Source: CAYLJO01 sp964383905
GTDB lineage: Bacteria > Acidobacteriota > Blastocatellia > Pyrinomonadales > Pyrinomonadaceae
NCBI GenBank assembly: GCA_964383905.1
Contig: CAYLJO010000068.1
Coordinates: forward strand, 1-27,670
Direction of reading: 5' to 3'
DNA: 27,670 nt
The position numbers were made by a program, and so were the translations under genes. This document shows positions 1 through 8,077 of the stretch, one piece after another. The first letter of the stretch is position 1. Each line of letters starts with the position of its first letter. The notes beneath the pieces are model-generated. The model saw only the letters and a program-made list of their open reading frames with translations, was not told the DNA's origin and made no database searches.

Positions 1-113
1 CTGAGTTGATGGCTGCTGAAAAGTTGAAGGCTGCATAGTGTCCCAATGTTGTAAGTTTCGATTTAGCTCGGCCAGTGAACTTGCTGACAAAGGTTTGGGG
101 CAGAGAAGACGAA

Positions 114-142
114 GCGCCGCTTGGGTTTATATCAAGCGGCGC
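114..142. repeat. Perfect 10-bp inverted repeat (hairpin)
   Basis: GCGCCGCTTG at 114-123 is exactly complementary to CAAGCGGCGC at 133-142, with the 9-nt AT-rich loop GGTTTATAT. No T-run follows on the plus strand, so it is not a classical intrinsic terminator. It could end transcription of an unseen upstream gene or be a structured RNA or protein-binding site. A TATAAT hexamer lies at 155-160, but no matching -35 box is seen. Confidence 0.6.
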
Positions 143-324
143 CTTGCTCTGCTCTATAATTTGGCGTAAAAGCAGCATCTTACCGGCGCAGCAAGATGGG
201 GGTGGTTTGACCGCAGCAGCAGCACCCTTTCTAAAAATGCCCATCACTTGGTCGACTTTATAGAGCGTCCAGTTATGATGCCCGCACTTCTACTCCGTCG
301 ATACCTGTGTAATAGAGCTGAGAA

Positions 325-375
325 CCTGCGACCGGTGCCGCCGCTGAGCCTGCAGTTGTTTGCACCGGTCGCAGG
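325..375. repeat. Perfect 14-bp inverted repeat (hairpin)
   Basis: CCTGCGACCGGTGC at 325-338 pairs perfectly with GCACCGGTCGCAGG at 362-375 across a 23-nt loop. The GC-rich stem would be very stable in RNA. It has no downstream T-run and lies about 350 nt before recF. Function unknown; the symmetry is seen directly. Confidence 0.65.
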
Positions 376-721
376 CCCTGCGTCACCCGGCACTAATTCG
401 TGAATTAAACCTCCTAATCCTCAGGAAGTCGCGCTTAATGCCAGATGACACAAGCTGTAAAAGTTTGTGTGCAAGAAATAAGTTTGGCTCTGAGAAAGAT
501 CGCAAACCGCTCTGTCGCGCCGTCTGTATAACAGTACGGCCTGAGCCACTGAAAATACATCGCGCCGGTAAATAATTTATAGGGTGAAGCAAAAGATAAC
601 TGGAACTCATCACGCCTCAGCGTTATGGGTTGAAAATGCAGATTTGCGCGGTCGGTTTAACACCCATCATCTGTACGTAATAAACCTGCTTAAAAGCCTG
701 TTATATGCTAAAATTATTAGC

Positions 722-1873
722 ATGCTGCTCGAATCCCTTGAAATCCATAATTTCAGAAATCTGAGCGGCAAAGTCTTATGGGGGCCCGGCCTCAATATCA
801 TCCACGGCGATAATGGTCAGGGTAAAACAAACTGGCTTGAGGCCATCTATCTACTTGCCACCACCAAATCTTTTCGCACCCAACGCCTGCAAGAAGCGAT
901 CCGGTTCAGTGAAGATTTAGCGGTGGTGCGTGGCCGCGTGGCGCAGAGCCTTGAGGTTCATCGTGAGCTGCAGGTAACTCTCCAAGGAAATACGAAATCG
1001 ATCTCGGTCAACGGCAAGCGTGAACCGGTTGCCCGCTATTTGGGGCAGCTTCATGCCGTTGCTTTCACCGCCGACGAACTCGATATCGTACGAGGCATGC
1101 CCGACGCGCGCCGTAAATTCCTCGATCGCGGAGTTGTCTCGCTTCATCCCGCTTACGTCCAAACCCTGGCCGATTACAATCGAGTTATTAAACAGAAAAA
1201 TCGTCTGCTGCAGGACGCGGCGGATACCGAAATGAGCATCGCGCAAGTGGCGGAAATGATCGCGCCATGGAACGAGCAACTCGTCGGTTTAAGCGTGGGC
1301 ATTCACCGCGCCCGCACAGACTATGCCGAGCGTTTAGGCAAGGCTCTTGAGCGGCGTCTTTTTGAGCGCGAAGACATCAGCATCAGATATGTCTCATCGC
1401 TCGAAGGGAAGGGCGATCTGAGCGATTACGAAGCGCTCATCAGTGAGCGTTTGCGACTCCGCCTGCAGGCCGAAATTACTGCCGGTTACGCGCTCATCGG
1501 TCCTCATCGCGACGACCTTGAGATCCTGTTTGATGGACGAGACATGAGAGCTTTCGGGAGCTCAGGTCAGCAGCGTAGCGCATTGATAATACTTGACTTA
1601 GCGGCGATTTCGGTGTATTATTTATGGCACAATGAGTATCCGCTTTTCCTGATTGATGATGTGGATGCGGAGCTCGATCGGAAGCGCATCAGCTACCTGC
1701 TGGAGTACCTCGAAGGGCGCACACAGACGTTTATCACGACCTCTAAAGAGAGCCTTGTCCGGCAGTTCGTTCCGCGCGCGAATGTGTATCAAGTTGAGGG
1801 CGGTGCGGTGAAAAAAGAGGTGACGAAAACAGAACTAATTTCATCGGCCGCGGGTACAGCTAAGGGCATCTAA
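722..1873 (+). CDS. recF: DNA replication/repair protein RecF
   Basis: Cytoplasmic SMC-like ATPase that binds gapped DNA and helps load RecA through RecFOR. Numbered from the ATG at 722 (383 aa, normal for RecF), it shows the N-terminal LESLEIHNFRNL strand, Walker A GDNGQGKTN (29-37), the ABC signature region FGSSGQQRS (278-286) and Walker B FLIDDVDAELD (309-319). The frame is open upstream to 584, but those 46 residues do not resemble RecF, whose homologues begin just before the LxxLxxxNFRN strand. No Shine-Dalgarno sequence precedes the ATG. A TAAAAT hexamer at 709-714 would put a transcript start almost on the ATG, so a leaderless mRNA is possible. gyrB follows 63 nt downstream, probably cotranscribed. 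Identification is firm; the start is likely. Confidence 0.95.
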   Translation: MLLESLEIHNFRNLSGKVLWGPGLNIIHGDNGQGKTNWLEAIYLLATTKSFRTQRLQEAIRFSEDLAVVRGRVAQSLEVHRELQVTLQGNTKSISVNGKREPVARYLGQLHAVAFTADELDIVRGMPDARRKFLDRGVVSLHPAYVQTLADYNRVIKQKNRLLQDAADTEMSIAQVAEMIAPWNEQLVGLSVGIHRARTDYAERLGKALERRLFEREDISIRYVSSLEGKGDLSDYEALISERLRLRLQAEITAGYALIGPHRDDLEILFDGRDMRAFGSSGQQRSALIILDLAAISVYYLWHNEYPLFLIDDVDAELDRKRISYLLEYLEGRTQTFITTSKESLVRQFVPRANVYQVEGGAVKKEVTKTELISSAAGTAKGI

Positions 1874-1883
1874 AAGTTGAACA

Positions 1884-1911
1884 AAGAGGGGCTTCCTCCG
1901 GCGCGCCTCTT
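1884..1911 (+). repeat. Intercistronic hairpin between recF and gyrB
   Basis: AAGAGGGGC (1884-1892) and GCGCCTCTT (1903-1911) pair at 8 of 9 positions across a 10-nt loop. There is no following T-run, so it is more likely an mRNA processing or stability element, or a weak attenuator, than a full terminator. A GATAAT hexamer at 1928-1933 could be a -10 box for gyrB, but no good -35 is seen. Confidence 0.35.
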
Positions 1912-1936
1912 CCGATCAAGTTAAGATGATAATTTT

Positions 1937-4402
1937 ATGAGCAGGATTAATAAAGAGGAGAGCAATTTGGCAGCAACATTACCAAAGAATAAGAGTGGTG
2001 CTTACGATTCGTCTTCAATCACCGTCCTTGAAGGACGTGATGCGGTGCGCAAGCGGCCCGCCATGTACATCGGCTCGACCGGTGACCTGGGCCTCCACCA
2101 CTTGGTCTACGAGGTGGTAGACAATTCAATTGACGAAGCGCTCGCCGGCTACTGCGACACGGTCGAAGTCACCATTCATATGGACAACTCGATCACAGTC
2201 ATTGACAACGGTCGCGGCATTCCGGTTGACTATCATAAGCAGGAGAAAAGGAGCGCCGCCGAGGTCGTCATGACCAAGCTTCACGCGGGCGGCAAGTTCG
2301 ATTCAAACGCATACAAGGTCTCCGGTGGTCTACACGGCGTGGGCGTTTCCTGCGTCAACTTCCTTTCCGAAAAGCTTCGTCTGGAAATCTGGAGGGATGG
2401 TAAGACCTATGAGCAGGAGTATGAGCGCGGCATACCCATTACTAAGCTCGATCAGACCGGAAAGACCCGCAAGCGCGGAACAAAGGTAACCTTCAAACCT
2501 GACGCGGAGATCTTCGATGTCACGCAGTTTAGCTTTGACAAGTTGTCCGAGCGGCTGCGCGAAAAGGCCTTTCTCAATAAAGGCATTCGCATCACCATCA
2601 TGGACGAGCGCGAAGAGACCGAGCGCTCGCACGAGTTCTACTACAAAGGCGGCATCGCCGAGTTTGTCAAGCACCTCAATAAAAACAAGAATCCTCTGCA
2701 CGACAAGCCGCTCTATTTCGAGCGGATCGGGGATGCGCTGTCAATCGAGGTCGCCATCCAGTACAACGACGGCTACGACGAAAAGGTCTACTCTTTCGCC
2801 AACAACATCAACACCGTAGATGGCGGCACGCACCTTTCCGGCTTCCGTTCGGCTTTGACCCGGACGATCAACAATTATGCCCAGTCTTCCGGGCTCGCTA
2901 AGAATTTCAAAGGCTCGCTGAGCGGCGACGATGTGCGTGAAGGTCTGGTGGCGGTTATTTCCGTCAAGTTGCCACAGCCGCAATTCGAGGGGCAGACTAA
3001 GGGTAAGCTCAATTCTGACGTCAAAGGCGCTGTCGAGTCATTCCTGAATGAGCGTTTAACGGAGTACTTCGAGCAGAACCCGCCGGTTGCGCGGAAGATC
3101 GTCGGCAAGGCCGTCGACGCGGCGCGCGCGCGCGAGGCCGCACGTAAGGCTCGCGAGATCGTCCGCAAAGGCGCCATCGGTTCGACAATGCTCCCCGGCA
3201 AACTGGCCGACTGCCAGGAGCGCGATCCTGCGCTATGCGAGATCTATATCGTCGAAGGCGACAGCGCGGGCGGTTCGGCGAAACAGGGTCGCGATCGTAA
3301 AAATCAGGCGATACTCCCGTTAAAAGGTAAAATCTTAAACGTCGAGAAGGCTCGCTTCGATAAGATGCTCGGCCACGGCGAGATCAAGACGCTGATTACT
3401 GCGCTCGGCACGGGTATCGGCAAGGATGATTTCGATATCAGCAAGCTGCGTTATCACAAAATTATTCTCATGACGGATGCTGACGTTGACGGCTCACACA
3501 TTCGAACGCTGCTTCTCACCTTCTTCTACCGGCAGATGCCTGAGTTGGTTGAGAGAGGACACGTGTTTATCGCGCAACCTCCGTTGTTTAAAGTAAAACG
3601 GGGCAAGCGGGAGGAATACATCAAGGACGAAAGATCAATGGTGCGTTTTATGATGCGGCAGGCGACGAGCGATATGAAAGTAAAATCTAATGGCTCGAAG
3701 GCTGTCACAGAAGGGCGCGATCTTGCGCGCGCTCTTGAACAGATGGTGGAGTTTAAACGCTATTGCGAAAAGGCAACCCGACGTTTAGGGGGCGATAACC
3801 ATCTGCTCAACGCATTACTGGAGGCTTTTGGCGGGCGCAAAGGTGTCCTGCGCGAGGAGGGGGCGACGCTGCGCAGCGTGTTTCAGGATGGAGACCTGAT
3901 GGCTCGCGTTGAGGGCAGACTAGCCGATGAAAATTACAAGACGGACCTTTCAACCGACGAAGAGCATGGCTTGTGGGAGATCGAGACAAAGGCAGAATCC
4001 GGCGCGAGCGTCTGTATCGATTGGAACCTTGCCAGCTATGTAGAGTTTCAGAAGGCTGTGGAGCTTTACAAAACTCTTGAGGACCGACTCGCGCCCCCTT
4101 TCATAGCCGGAGAAAACGGGTCGAGCGAGCAAATCTCGACGCGTGAGGCCCTGCTTGAGCGCGTGCTCGCCGCCGCAAAGAAAGACTTAATAATCCAGCG
4201 CTATAAAGGTCTCGGCGAGATGAACCCGGAACAGCTCTGGGAGACCACAATGAACCCGGAGAAGCGTACTCTATTACAAGTAAAAGTAGATGACGCGGTG
4301 GAAACTGACCAGATCTTTACAGTACTGATGGGCGACGCCGTTGAGCCACGCCGCCGCTTCATAGAAGATAACGCGCTCGATGTCAGAAATCTTGACGTTT
4401 AA
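1937..4402 (+). CDS. gyrB: DNA gyrase subunit B
   Basis: ATPase subunit of type IIA topoisomerase, introducing negative supercoils with GyrA. Numbered from the ATG at 1937 (821 aa), it has the GHKL ATP-binding motifs VVDNSIDEA (60-68), DNGRGIP (90-96) and GGLHGVG (130-136). The TOPRIM domain has VEGDSAGG with catalytic E440 and the metal triad D514-x-D516-x-D518, followed by the QPPLFKVKRGK segment. An insert of roughly 160 residues precedes the C-terminal RYKGLGEMNPEQLWETTMNP motif, as in E. coli-type GyrB. The in-frame TTG at 1967 has a far better ribosome binding site and would give 811 aa; conserved sequence begins well after both. gyrA is not in the window. Confidence 0.97.
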   Translation: MSRINKEESNLAATLPKNKSGAYDSSSITVLEGRDAVRKRPAMYIGSTGDLGLHHLVYEVVDNSIDEALAGYCDTVEVTIHMDNSITVIDNGRGIPVDYHKQEKRSAAEVVMTKLHAGGKFDSNAYKVSGGLHGVGVSCVNFLSEKLRLEIWRDGKTYEQEYERGIPITKLDQTGKTRKRGTKVTFKPDAEIFDVTQFSFDKLSERLREKAFLNKGIRITIMDEREETERSHEFYYKGGIAEFVKHLNKNKNPLHDKPLYFERIGDALSIEVAIQYNDGYDEKVYSFANNINTVDGGTHLSGFRSALTRTINNYAQSSGLAKNFKGSLSGDDVREGLVAVISVKLPQPQFEGQTKGKLNSDVKGAVESFLNERLTEYFEQNPPVARKIVGKAVDAARAREAARKAREIVRKGAIGSTMLPGKLADCQERDPALCEIYIVEGDSAGGSAKQGRDRKNQAILPLKGKILNVEKARFDKMLGHGEIKTLITALGTGIGKDDFDISKLRYHKIILMTDADVDGSHIRTLLLTFFYRQMPELVERGHVFIAQPPLFKVKRGKREEYIKDERSMVRFMMRQATSDMKVKSNGSKAVTEGRDLARALEQMVEFKRYCEKATRRLGGDNHLLNALLEAFGGRKGVLREEGATLRSVFQDGDLMARVEGRLADENYKTDLSTDEEHGLWEIETKAESGASVCIDWNLASYVEFQKAVELYKTLEDRLAPPFIAGENGSSEQISTREALLERVLAAAKKDLIIQRYKGLGEMNPEQLWETTMNPEKRTLLQVKVDDAVETDQIFTVLMGDAVEPRRRFIEDNALDVRNLDV
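1954..1960 (+). promoter_or_regulatory. Shine-Dalgarno site favouring a TTG start for gyrB
   Basis: AGAGGAG lies 6 nt before an in-frame TTG at 1967-1969. The ATG at 1937 has no comparable site, so initiation at TTG 1967 is plausible. Confidence 0.55.
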
Positions 4403-4500
4403 TCTTCGGTACACAAGGGTGTGTCATCATTGCGCGATTCCATTTGACACACTACGATTTTTCGAATAAGATATAGCTCCTTTTCCTCCTGTGGATCTTG

Positions 4501-4536
4501 CCGCTGCAAGCTCTCGCGCTTGCAGCGGTTTTTTTT
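4501..4536 (+). terminator. Rho-independent terminator of gyrB
   Basis: CCGCTGCAAG (4501-4510) pairs perfectly with CTTGCAGCGG (4519-4528); one more C-G pair can extend the stem, leaving a loop of about 6 nt. Eight T residues follow at 4529-4536. This is a textbook intrinsic terminator about 100 nt after the gyrB stop. Confidence 0.93.
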
Positions 4537-4627
4537 ACCCTGCCGGTCTATTAAGTGAAGGTTAAAATGACCAGTTTTTCCGGCAAAAACGGCCCACATC
4601 AGGCGCAAAGCATACACACCATAGCAT

Positions 4628-4655
4628 TTAACAAGCACTCAGGAGCGCTTGTTAA
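4628..4655. repeat. Perfect 9-bp inverted repeat TTAACAAGC-N10-GCTTGTTAA
   Basis: TTAACAAGC at 4628-4636 is mirrored exactly by GCTTGTTAA at 4647-4655. Without a T-run it may be a second terminator stem or an operator-like site. No promoter is seen beside it. Confidence 0.5.
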
Positions 4656-4675
4656 CCCTTTAACAGGTACCATAA

Positions 4676-4706
4676 CTCCGAAAACTGTTTTACCTTTTTT
4701 TCGGAG
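4676..4706. terminator. Possible second terminator hairpin at the convergent junction
   Basis: CTCCGAAAA (4676-4684) pairs with TTTTCGGAG (4698-4706) across a 13-nt loop. The T and A tracts lie inside the stem rather than after it, so it is weaker than the gyrB terminator. Its position downstream of the minus-strand operon suggests it could help end that transcript. Confidence 0.4.
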
Positions 4707-4781
4707 CAGAGCAAGGCCTGGTCTTTCCAGTCCCTGACGACACACTGCGACTATAATGCGTTGCGCCTGCGCTTATCCCAA

Positions 4782-5024
4782 TTATTTCTTATCCTTATCA
4801 AGTGAGCGGGTCGCCGTGTACTCATCCAAATCGAGGCGCTCCGATTCGACGACGCCGTGTTGATTAAAGTAGCCCCCGGGCGCAAATTGTCCCGATTCGC
4901 CGTACTCAAGCGAGCGCCGGTCATGCGCCGGGTCGAGCTCTTCGGCCGCGTCTGGAGTGGCGTCCGGCGTCAGTTCAGGGTCGGGTCTTTTTTCGGAAGA
5001 TTTTCGTGAATTGTCGTTCACCAT
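4782..5024 (-). CDS. Small acidic hypothetical protein (80 aa)
   Basis: I do not recognise this family. The protein is short, hydrophilic and rich in Asp, Glu and Pro, with no signal peptide or membrane segment. Its N-terminal third is a run of charged residues (residues 9-40), followed by a Gly/Tyr/Phe-containing middle (YGESGQFAPGGYFNQHG), so it may be largely disordered. The case for a real gene is translational: AAAGGAG (complement of 5032-5038) sits 7 nt before the ATG at 5024. It overlaps the last 50 nt of the AMMECR1 gene in another frame, which suggests coupled translation and perhaps a related function. It is the last gene of that minus-strand unit. Confidence 0.65.
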   Translation of the reverse strand: MVNDNSRKSSEKRPDPELTPDATPDAAEELDPAHDRRSLEYGESGQFAPGGYFNQHGVVESERLDLDEYTATRSLDKDKK

Positions 5025-6450
5025 TTGTTTGCTCCTTTGTTCTTAGGTTCTGTGTGTGTAAGGTTGGCTCACGGAAACGCTCGACGCGAAAACGATAAAA
5101 TCTCAGGGGGGAGCCGGGTGTGATGCCTGCCTTGCGTGTGGCAATTTCTACTTGCTGGCGCGCCGTGTTGATGCCCTCCAGGTCAGGCAACAGCAGCCCA
5201 CGGCGCAACCCATCTTCGTCCTCGACGATTACTCCGTAACGGGCCGGATCAAGGTCTTCGAATCGCGCCGGCTCGGGCTGGGAAAGCACATCTACCGAGT
5301 AACGTAGATGTGTTAATTCGTCAGGCTCAACGGGCGAAAAACGCGGGTCCCGCGTCGCCGCGCTGATGGCGTTGGCAATCAACTCATCGGCAACTGTTTC
5401 TTTGACAGGTTCGATAGTGCCGATACAGCCCCGTAACTCTCCCTCACCAGTTTTGATTGAAACAAAACAGGCGGCGCGTTCGTTTAGCAACGCCGGCACC
5501 CCGGGAGGCTTTTCGATAATGCGACCTTCACGAACGAAGATTTCGATGGCCCGCCGCGCCAGTGCCGGCAAATCAGTAGCAGAAGAAGCATCCGCAGCTT
5601 GATTCACTTCTTCCGCGTGGCCCTCATCGCGGGCTCCCGCTACCGCCTGATCACGCGTTAGTTGAGCGACCATGTAGCCGACACCGAAGGGGGCTTCATA
5701 ATGCAAGACATCGTACTCCGTCCCAATCTCTTGCGTCACACCGAAGGCGACGAGCATCGATCGGTAGCCGCACTCCCCCGCCCGCCTTCTCAACCCCTGA
5801 TCGATGTTGATTACCCTGGAAGGCTCGCACGCACGCAGGCTCGCCACCACTTCTTCATCAAAAAGATGCGCTTCACTGTCGTACCCGGCGGGTGCGTCAG
5901 GCTTCAGCCTGTGGCTTAAGTCGCCGCTGGCGACAAAGGCAACAGGCCGGCCAAGCGTCTCTGCCGCCCGCCTGATCGAGGAGCCAAAGCGCAGATGATC
6001 TTCATTCGATAAGAAGCTGTAACCGAGAGCAACAACGCGGCCGCGCCAGCCGTAGCGCTGCAGAAAGTAAAGGGGGACGGCCGTTCCGTGATCAAGGTCG
6101 AAGCCTTTGATGCCGATGACCTCATAGCCGTCCTCGGATGCTGCGCGCATAATAGCTTTTAATAATGCTCCGTCAAGCGGCGCCTCGACTATTACGTGGG
6201 GGGCACGAAAGTTAGCGAAATCCCCATAAAGCTCCTCGTCGTGATACGCGACGAAGGCGCGTACCTCCAGCGGCGCGTGAGGAGAAACGAGCACCACGGT
6301 CTCGGCGCGGCTCGCGATAATGCGTTCGGTCAACTCCCGCATCGCGTCAATGGAGCCGCGCACTTCCGCCACCGCTTCACGCCCCACTTCCGGGACCATG
6401 ATGGGGGGGTGTGGTGCGATGCCTGCATAGACAATGGCATTCGTGTCCAT
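4975..6450 (-). CDS. AMMECR1 domain protein with N-terminal class III extradiol dioxygenase/MEMO-like domain
   Basis: Fusion resembling AmmeMemoRadiSam system protein A. Numbered from the ATG at 6450 (491 aa), residues about 5-265 form a LigB/MEMO-type domain with histidines in APHPP (H14), SPHAP (H58), LDHGT (H121) and DLSH (H180), the usual metal-site positions of this fold. Residues about 295-460 are AMMECR1, with the hallmark LRGCIG at 339-344 and the FYRFRVERF ending. The reaction is unknown for this family; a redox or metal-dependent modification with a radical SAM partner is the usual inference, but no such partner lies in this window. The frame could begin 13 codons earlier at a TTG (6489); homologues start near M-x-IVYAGIAPHPP. 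The last ~28 residues lie beyond the domain and overlap the downstream gene's ribosome binding site. Confidence 0.88.
   Translation of the reverse strand: MDTNAIVYAGIAPHPPIMVPEVGREAVAEVRGSIDAMRELTERIIASRAETVVLVSPHAPLEVRAFVAYHDEELYGDFANFRAPHVIVEAPLDGALLKAIMRAASEDGYEVIGIKGFDLDHGTAVPLYFLQRYGWRGRVVALGYSFLSNEDHLRFGSSIRRAAETLGRPVAFVASGDLSHRLKPDAPAGYDSEAHLFDEEVVASLRACEPSRVINIDQGLRRRAGECGYRSMLVAFGVTQEIGTEYDVLHYEAPFGVGYMVAQLTRDQAVAGARDEGHAEEVNQAADASSATDLPALARRAIEIFVREGRIIEKPPGVPALLNERAACFVSIKTGEGELRGCIGTIEPVKETVADELIANAISAATRDPRFSPVEPDELTHLRYSVDVLSQPEPARFEDLDPARYGVIVEDEDGLRRGLLLPDLEGINTARQQVEIATRKAGITPGSPLRFYRFRVERFREPTLHTQNLRTKEQTNGERQFTKIFRKKTRP
5032..5038 (-). promoter_or_regulatory. Ribosome binding site of the 80-aa gene, inside the upstream gene
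   Basis: AAAGGAG on the minus strand lies 7 nt before the ATG at 5024, within the coding tail of the AMMECR1 gene. This supports the small frame being translated. Confidence 0.65.
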
Positions 6451-6576
6451 TTTTCTAATGAACCTGTCAATCCCAGCGCCCCTATGCAAAAGCGCGCCGG
6501 TGGAAGAAACAGATGGTCAAATGCCGCCTGACGGACGGAGAAGTATCCGAGACGGCCGCGAAAAAGCAGAACTTAT

Positions 6577-6582
6577 AGGAGG
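6577..6582 (+). promoter_or_regulatory. Perfect AGGAGG upstream of the reductase frame
   Basis: AGGAGG at 6577-6582 is the strongest Shine-Dalgarno sequence near this gene, yet no ATG, GTG or TTG follows at proper spacing. The in-frame codon 9 nt downstream is ATT at 6592. It may mark a rare ATT start or be chance. Confidence 0.3.
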
Positions 6583-6714
6583 AACAAGCGCATTTTAGCA
6601 CACGACGCGAGCCACCTCGCAAGCCCGCATTGCCCCGCAGTACCAGAGCCATTTATTATGTGGCCTGAGAGCGGTGGGATGACGAAAGAAGAGGGGGGGC
6701 GAGCATCGGCATCG

Positions 6715-7932
6715 ATGTCAATTGAAAGGTTTGATGTGTTGATCGTCGGTGCCGGTCCTGCGGGATCATTCGCCGCCGAAAGGCTGGCACGTGCGGGCGT
6801 GCGCGTGGCGCTTTTCGACGGGCGACCTCCCGGCGAGCCAAAGGCCTGCGGCGGAGGCGTCACGTCCAAAGCCCTCAAAGCATGGCCACACCTACTCGAA
6901 GCGACCGCGCGCACAATCAGCGAACTGGAGATGTATTCTCCCCGGGGAAGAAAGCTTCACTTAAAACTTAAAGAACCTTTTGCCATCTATTCGCGGCGCA
7001 CGTTCGATTCATACCTTCGTGATCGCGCTAAGGAGGCGGGGGCCCATGTGTTCGCCGAAAAAGTTTCGTTCCGCATGCGCGCCAATGAAAAAGAGGATTG
7101 GATTGTACGCGGACAGAGTGGCCGTGAGTGGGCCGGCCCGATACTCGCTGCGGCGGACGGTGCAAACAGTCGCATCGCGAAGCAACTGGCGGGGCGCCTT
7201 CCCCCTTCGGAGATGGAAGTCGCCTTCGGTTATCGAACGCCGCTGCCGGAAAGCGGAGGCGCCCCGTCGGTCGTCGCATTTCTTCCCGGATGGGCCGGTT
7301 ACGCGTGGGCGTTCCCGCGCCCCGATCACATCTCTTTCGGTATCGCCACATCACAGGATGCTTTCGATCATCATGCGCTCGACCGCCTGCTGTGGGACTT
7401 CATGGTCGGTTATTATCGTCTGCGCGGGGACAAGACCGCACGGCTCTGGGCGAGTCGAAAACAGGATGCTGCGCGTGACGAGCAGATCAAGGGAGAGCTA
7501 ACTGCATTGGCCGAGCGCTACGCGGCGCGTATTCCGGGCCTGGCCGTGAAGACCTGGGAGACGCGCCGCGCTGCGGGAGAAGGGTGGGTGCTGCTCGGCG
7601 ATGCCGCCGGGTTTGCAGACCCGGTGACGGGCGAAGGAATCTATTACGCGTTGCGTTCGGGGGAGCTCTTCGCCGAGGCCTATCTGGAGGGCAAACCGTC
7701 TGATTACGATCATCAATGGCGCGCGGATTTCGGCGGCGAGTTGAAGCGTGCCGCCGAGATGCGCAATCGCTTCTACGGGACTTTCTGGCACGCGCCGTTC
7801 ACGGAAAGGATGATTGAATTTGCGTGCGCACACCGTGGCATTCGACACCTCCTCGGCGAACTCGTCGCTGGCGACCAAGGCTATCTCGACCTCAAGCGCA
7901 AGCTGGCCCGTAGCGCCATCCGGCCCCTATAA
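6715..7932 (+). CDS. Geranylgeranyl reductase family FAD-dependent oxidoreductase
   Basis: Flavoprotein of the geranylgeranyl reductase family, which saturates double bonds in isoprenoid chains (chlorophyll phytyl, archaeal lipids, menaquinone tails); the substrate here is unknown. From the ATG at 6715 (405 aa) it has the Rossmann motif VGAGPAGS (11-18), the family motif CGGGVTSKAL (45-54), and the second FAD motif GDAAGFADPVTGEGI near residue 295. The start is uncertain: ATGs at 6658 and 6679 are also in frame, and the frame stays open to an ATT at 6592 preceded by AGGAGG. I use 6715 because homologues begin just before the FAD fold. It diverges from the AMMECR1 gene. A role in menaquinone side-chain reduction is a guess. 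Confidence 0.88.
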   Translation: MSIERFDVLIVGAGPAGSFAAERLARAGVRVALFDGRPPGEPKACGGGVTSKALKAWPHLLEATARTISELEMYSPRGRKLHLKLKEPFAIYSRRTFDSYLRDRAKEAGAHVFAEKVSFRMRANEKEDWIVRGQSGREWAGPILAAADGANSRIAKQLAGRLPPSEMEVAFGYRTPLPESGGAPSVVAFLPGWAGYAWAFPRPDHISFGIATSQDAFDHHALDRLLWDFMVGYYRLRGDKTARLWASRKQDAARDEQIKGELTALAERYAARIPGLAVKTWETRRAAGEGWVLLGDAAGFADPVTGEGIYYALRSGELFAEAYLEGKPSDYDHQWRADFGGELKRAAEMRNRFYGTFWHAPFTERMIEFACAHRGIRHLLGELVAGDQGYLDLKRKLARSAIRPL

Positions 7933-8002
7933 AAATAGTCTTGGGTCTTAAATCAACGGCGAATAGTAATTCCTCAGTTGAATCTATGATGATTAACCAT
8001 TT

Positions 8003-8063
8003 ACCGCAGAGGAAATTAAATAGATTTATTCATGATCTGATTACCTCTCGGGTCCTCTGCGGT
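8003..8063. repeat. Palindromic intergenic element, CCGCAGAGG family (copy 1)
   Basis: ACCGCAGAGGA at 8003-8013 is exactly inverted as TCCTCTGCGGT at 8053-8063. Read on the minus strand, the right arm continues as ACCGCAGAGG then ACCCGAGAGG, the roughly 10-nt units also seen at 24071-24100. It lies between the converging 3' ends of the reductase and thioesterase genes and could act as a bidirectional terminator. Confidence 0.75.
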
Positions 8064-8077
8064 GGGTTGTTGTTAAT

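Larger units (their letters stand above)
1..721. other. Non-coding region upstream of recF
   Basis: No open frame here reads like a protein: the short frames have no ribosome binding sites and no recognisable motifs. The stretch is visibly more AT-rich than the rest of the window. It contains two perfect inverted repeats, listed separately. recF often follows dnaN, but no dnaN end is visible at the left edge. I looked for DnaA boxes (TTATNCACA and its complement) because recF and gyrB often lie near oriC, and saw none. Confidence 0.6.
4403..4781. other. Convergent intergenic region after gyrB
   Basis: The region separates the 3' ends of gyrB (plus) and the small acidic gene (minus). It holds one clear intrinsic terminator and two further inverted repeats, each listed separately. 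Short open frames here lack ribosome binding sites and protein-like composition, so I call no gene. Confidence 0.6.

Noticed and set aside
155..160. TATAAT as a promoter
   Set aside because: No -35 box at a suitable distance and no gene directly downstream.
1..720. Possible chromosomal origin next to recF-gyrB
   Set aside because: No DnaA boxes or clear unwinding element seen; dnaA and dnaN are not in the window.
584..721. N-terminal extension of recF to 584
   Set aside because: The 46 residues do not resemble RecF and homologues begin at the ATG at 722.
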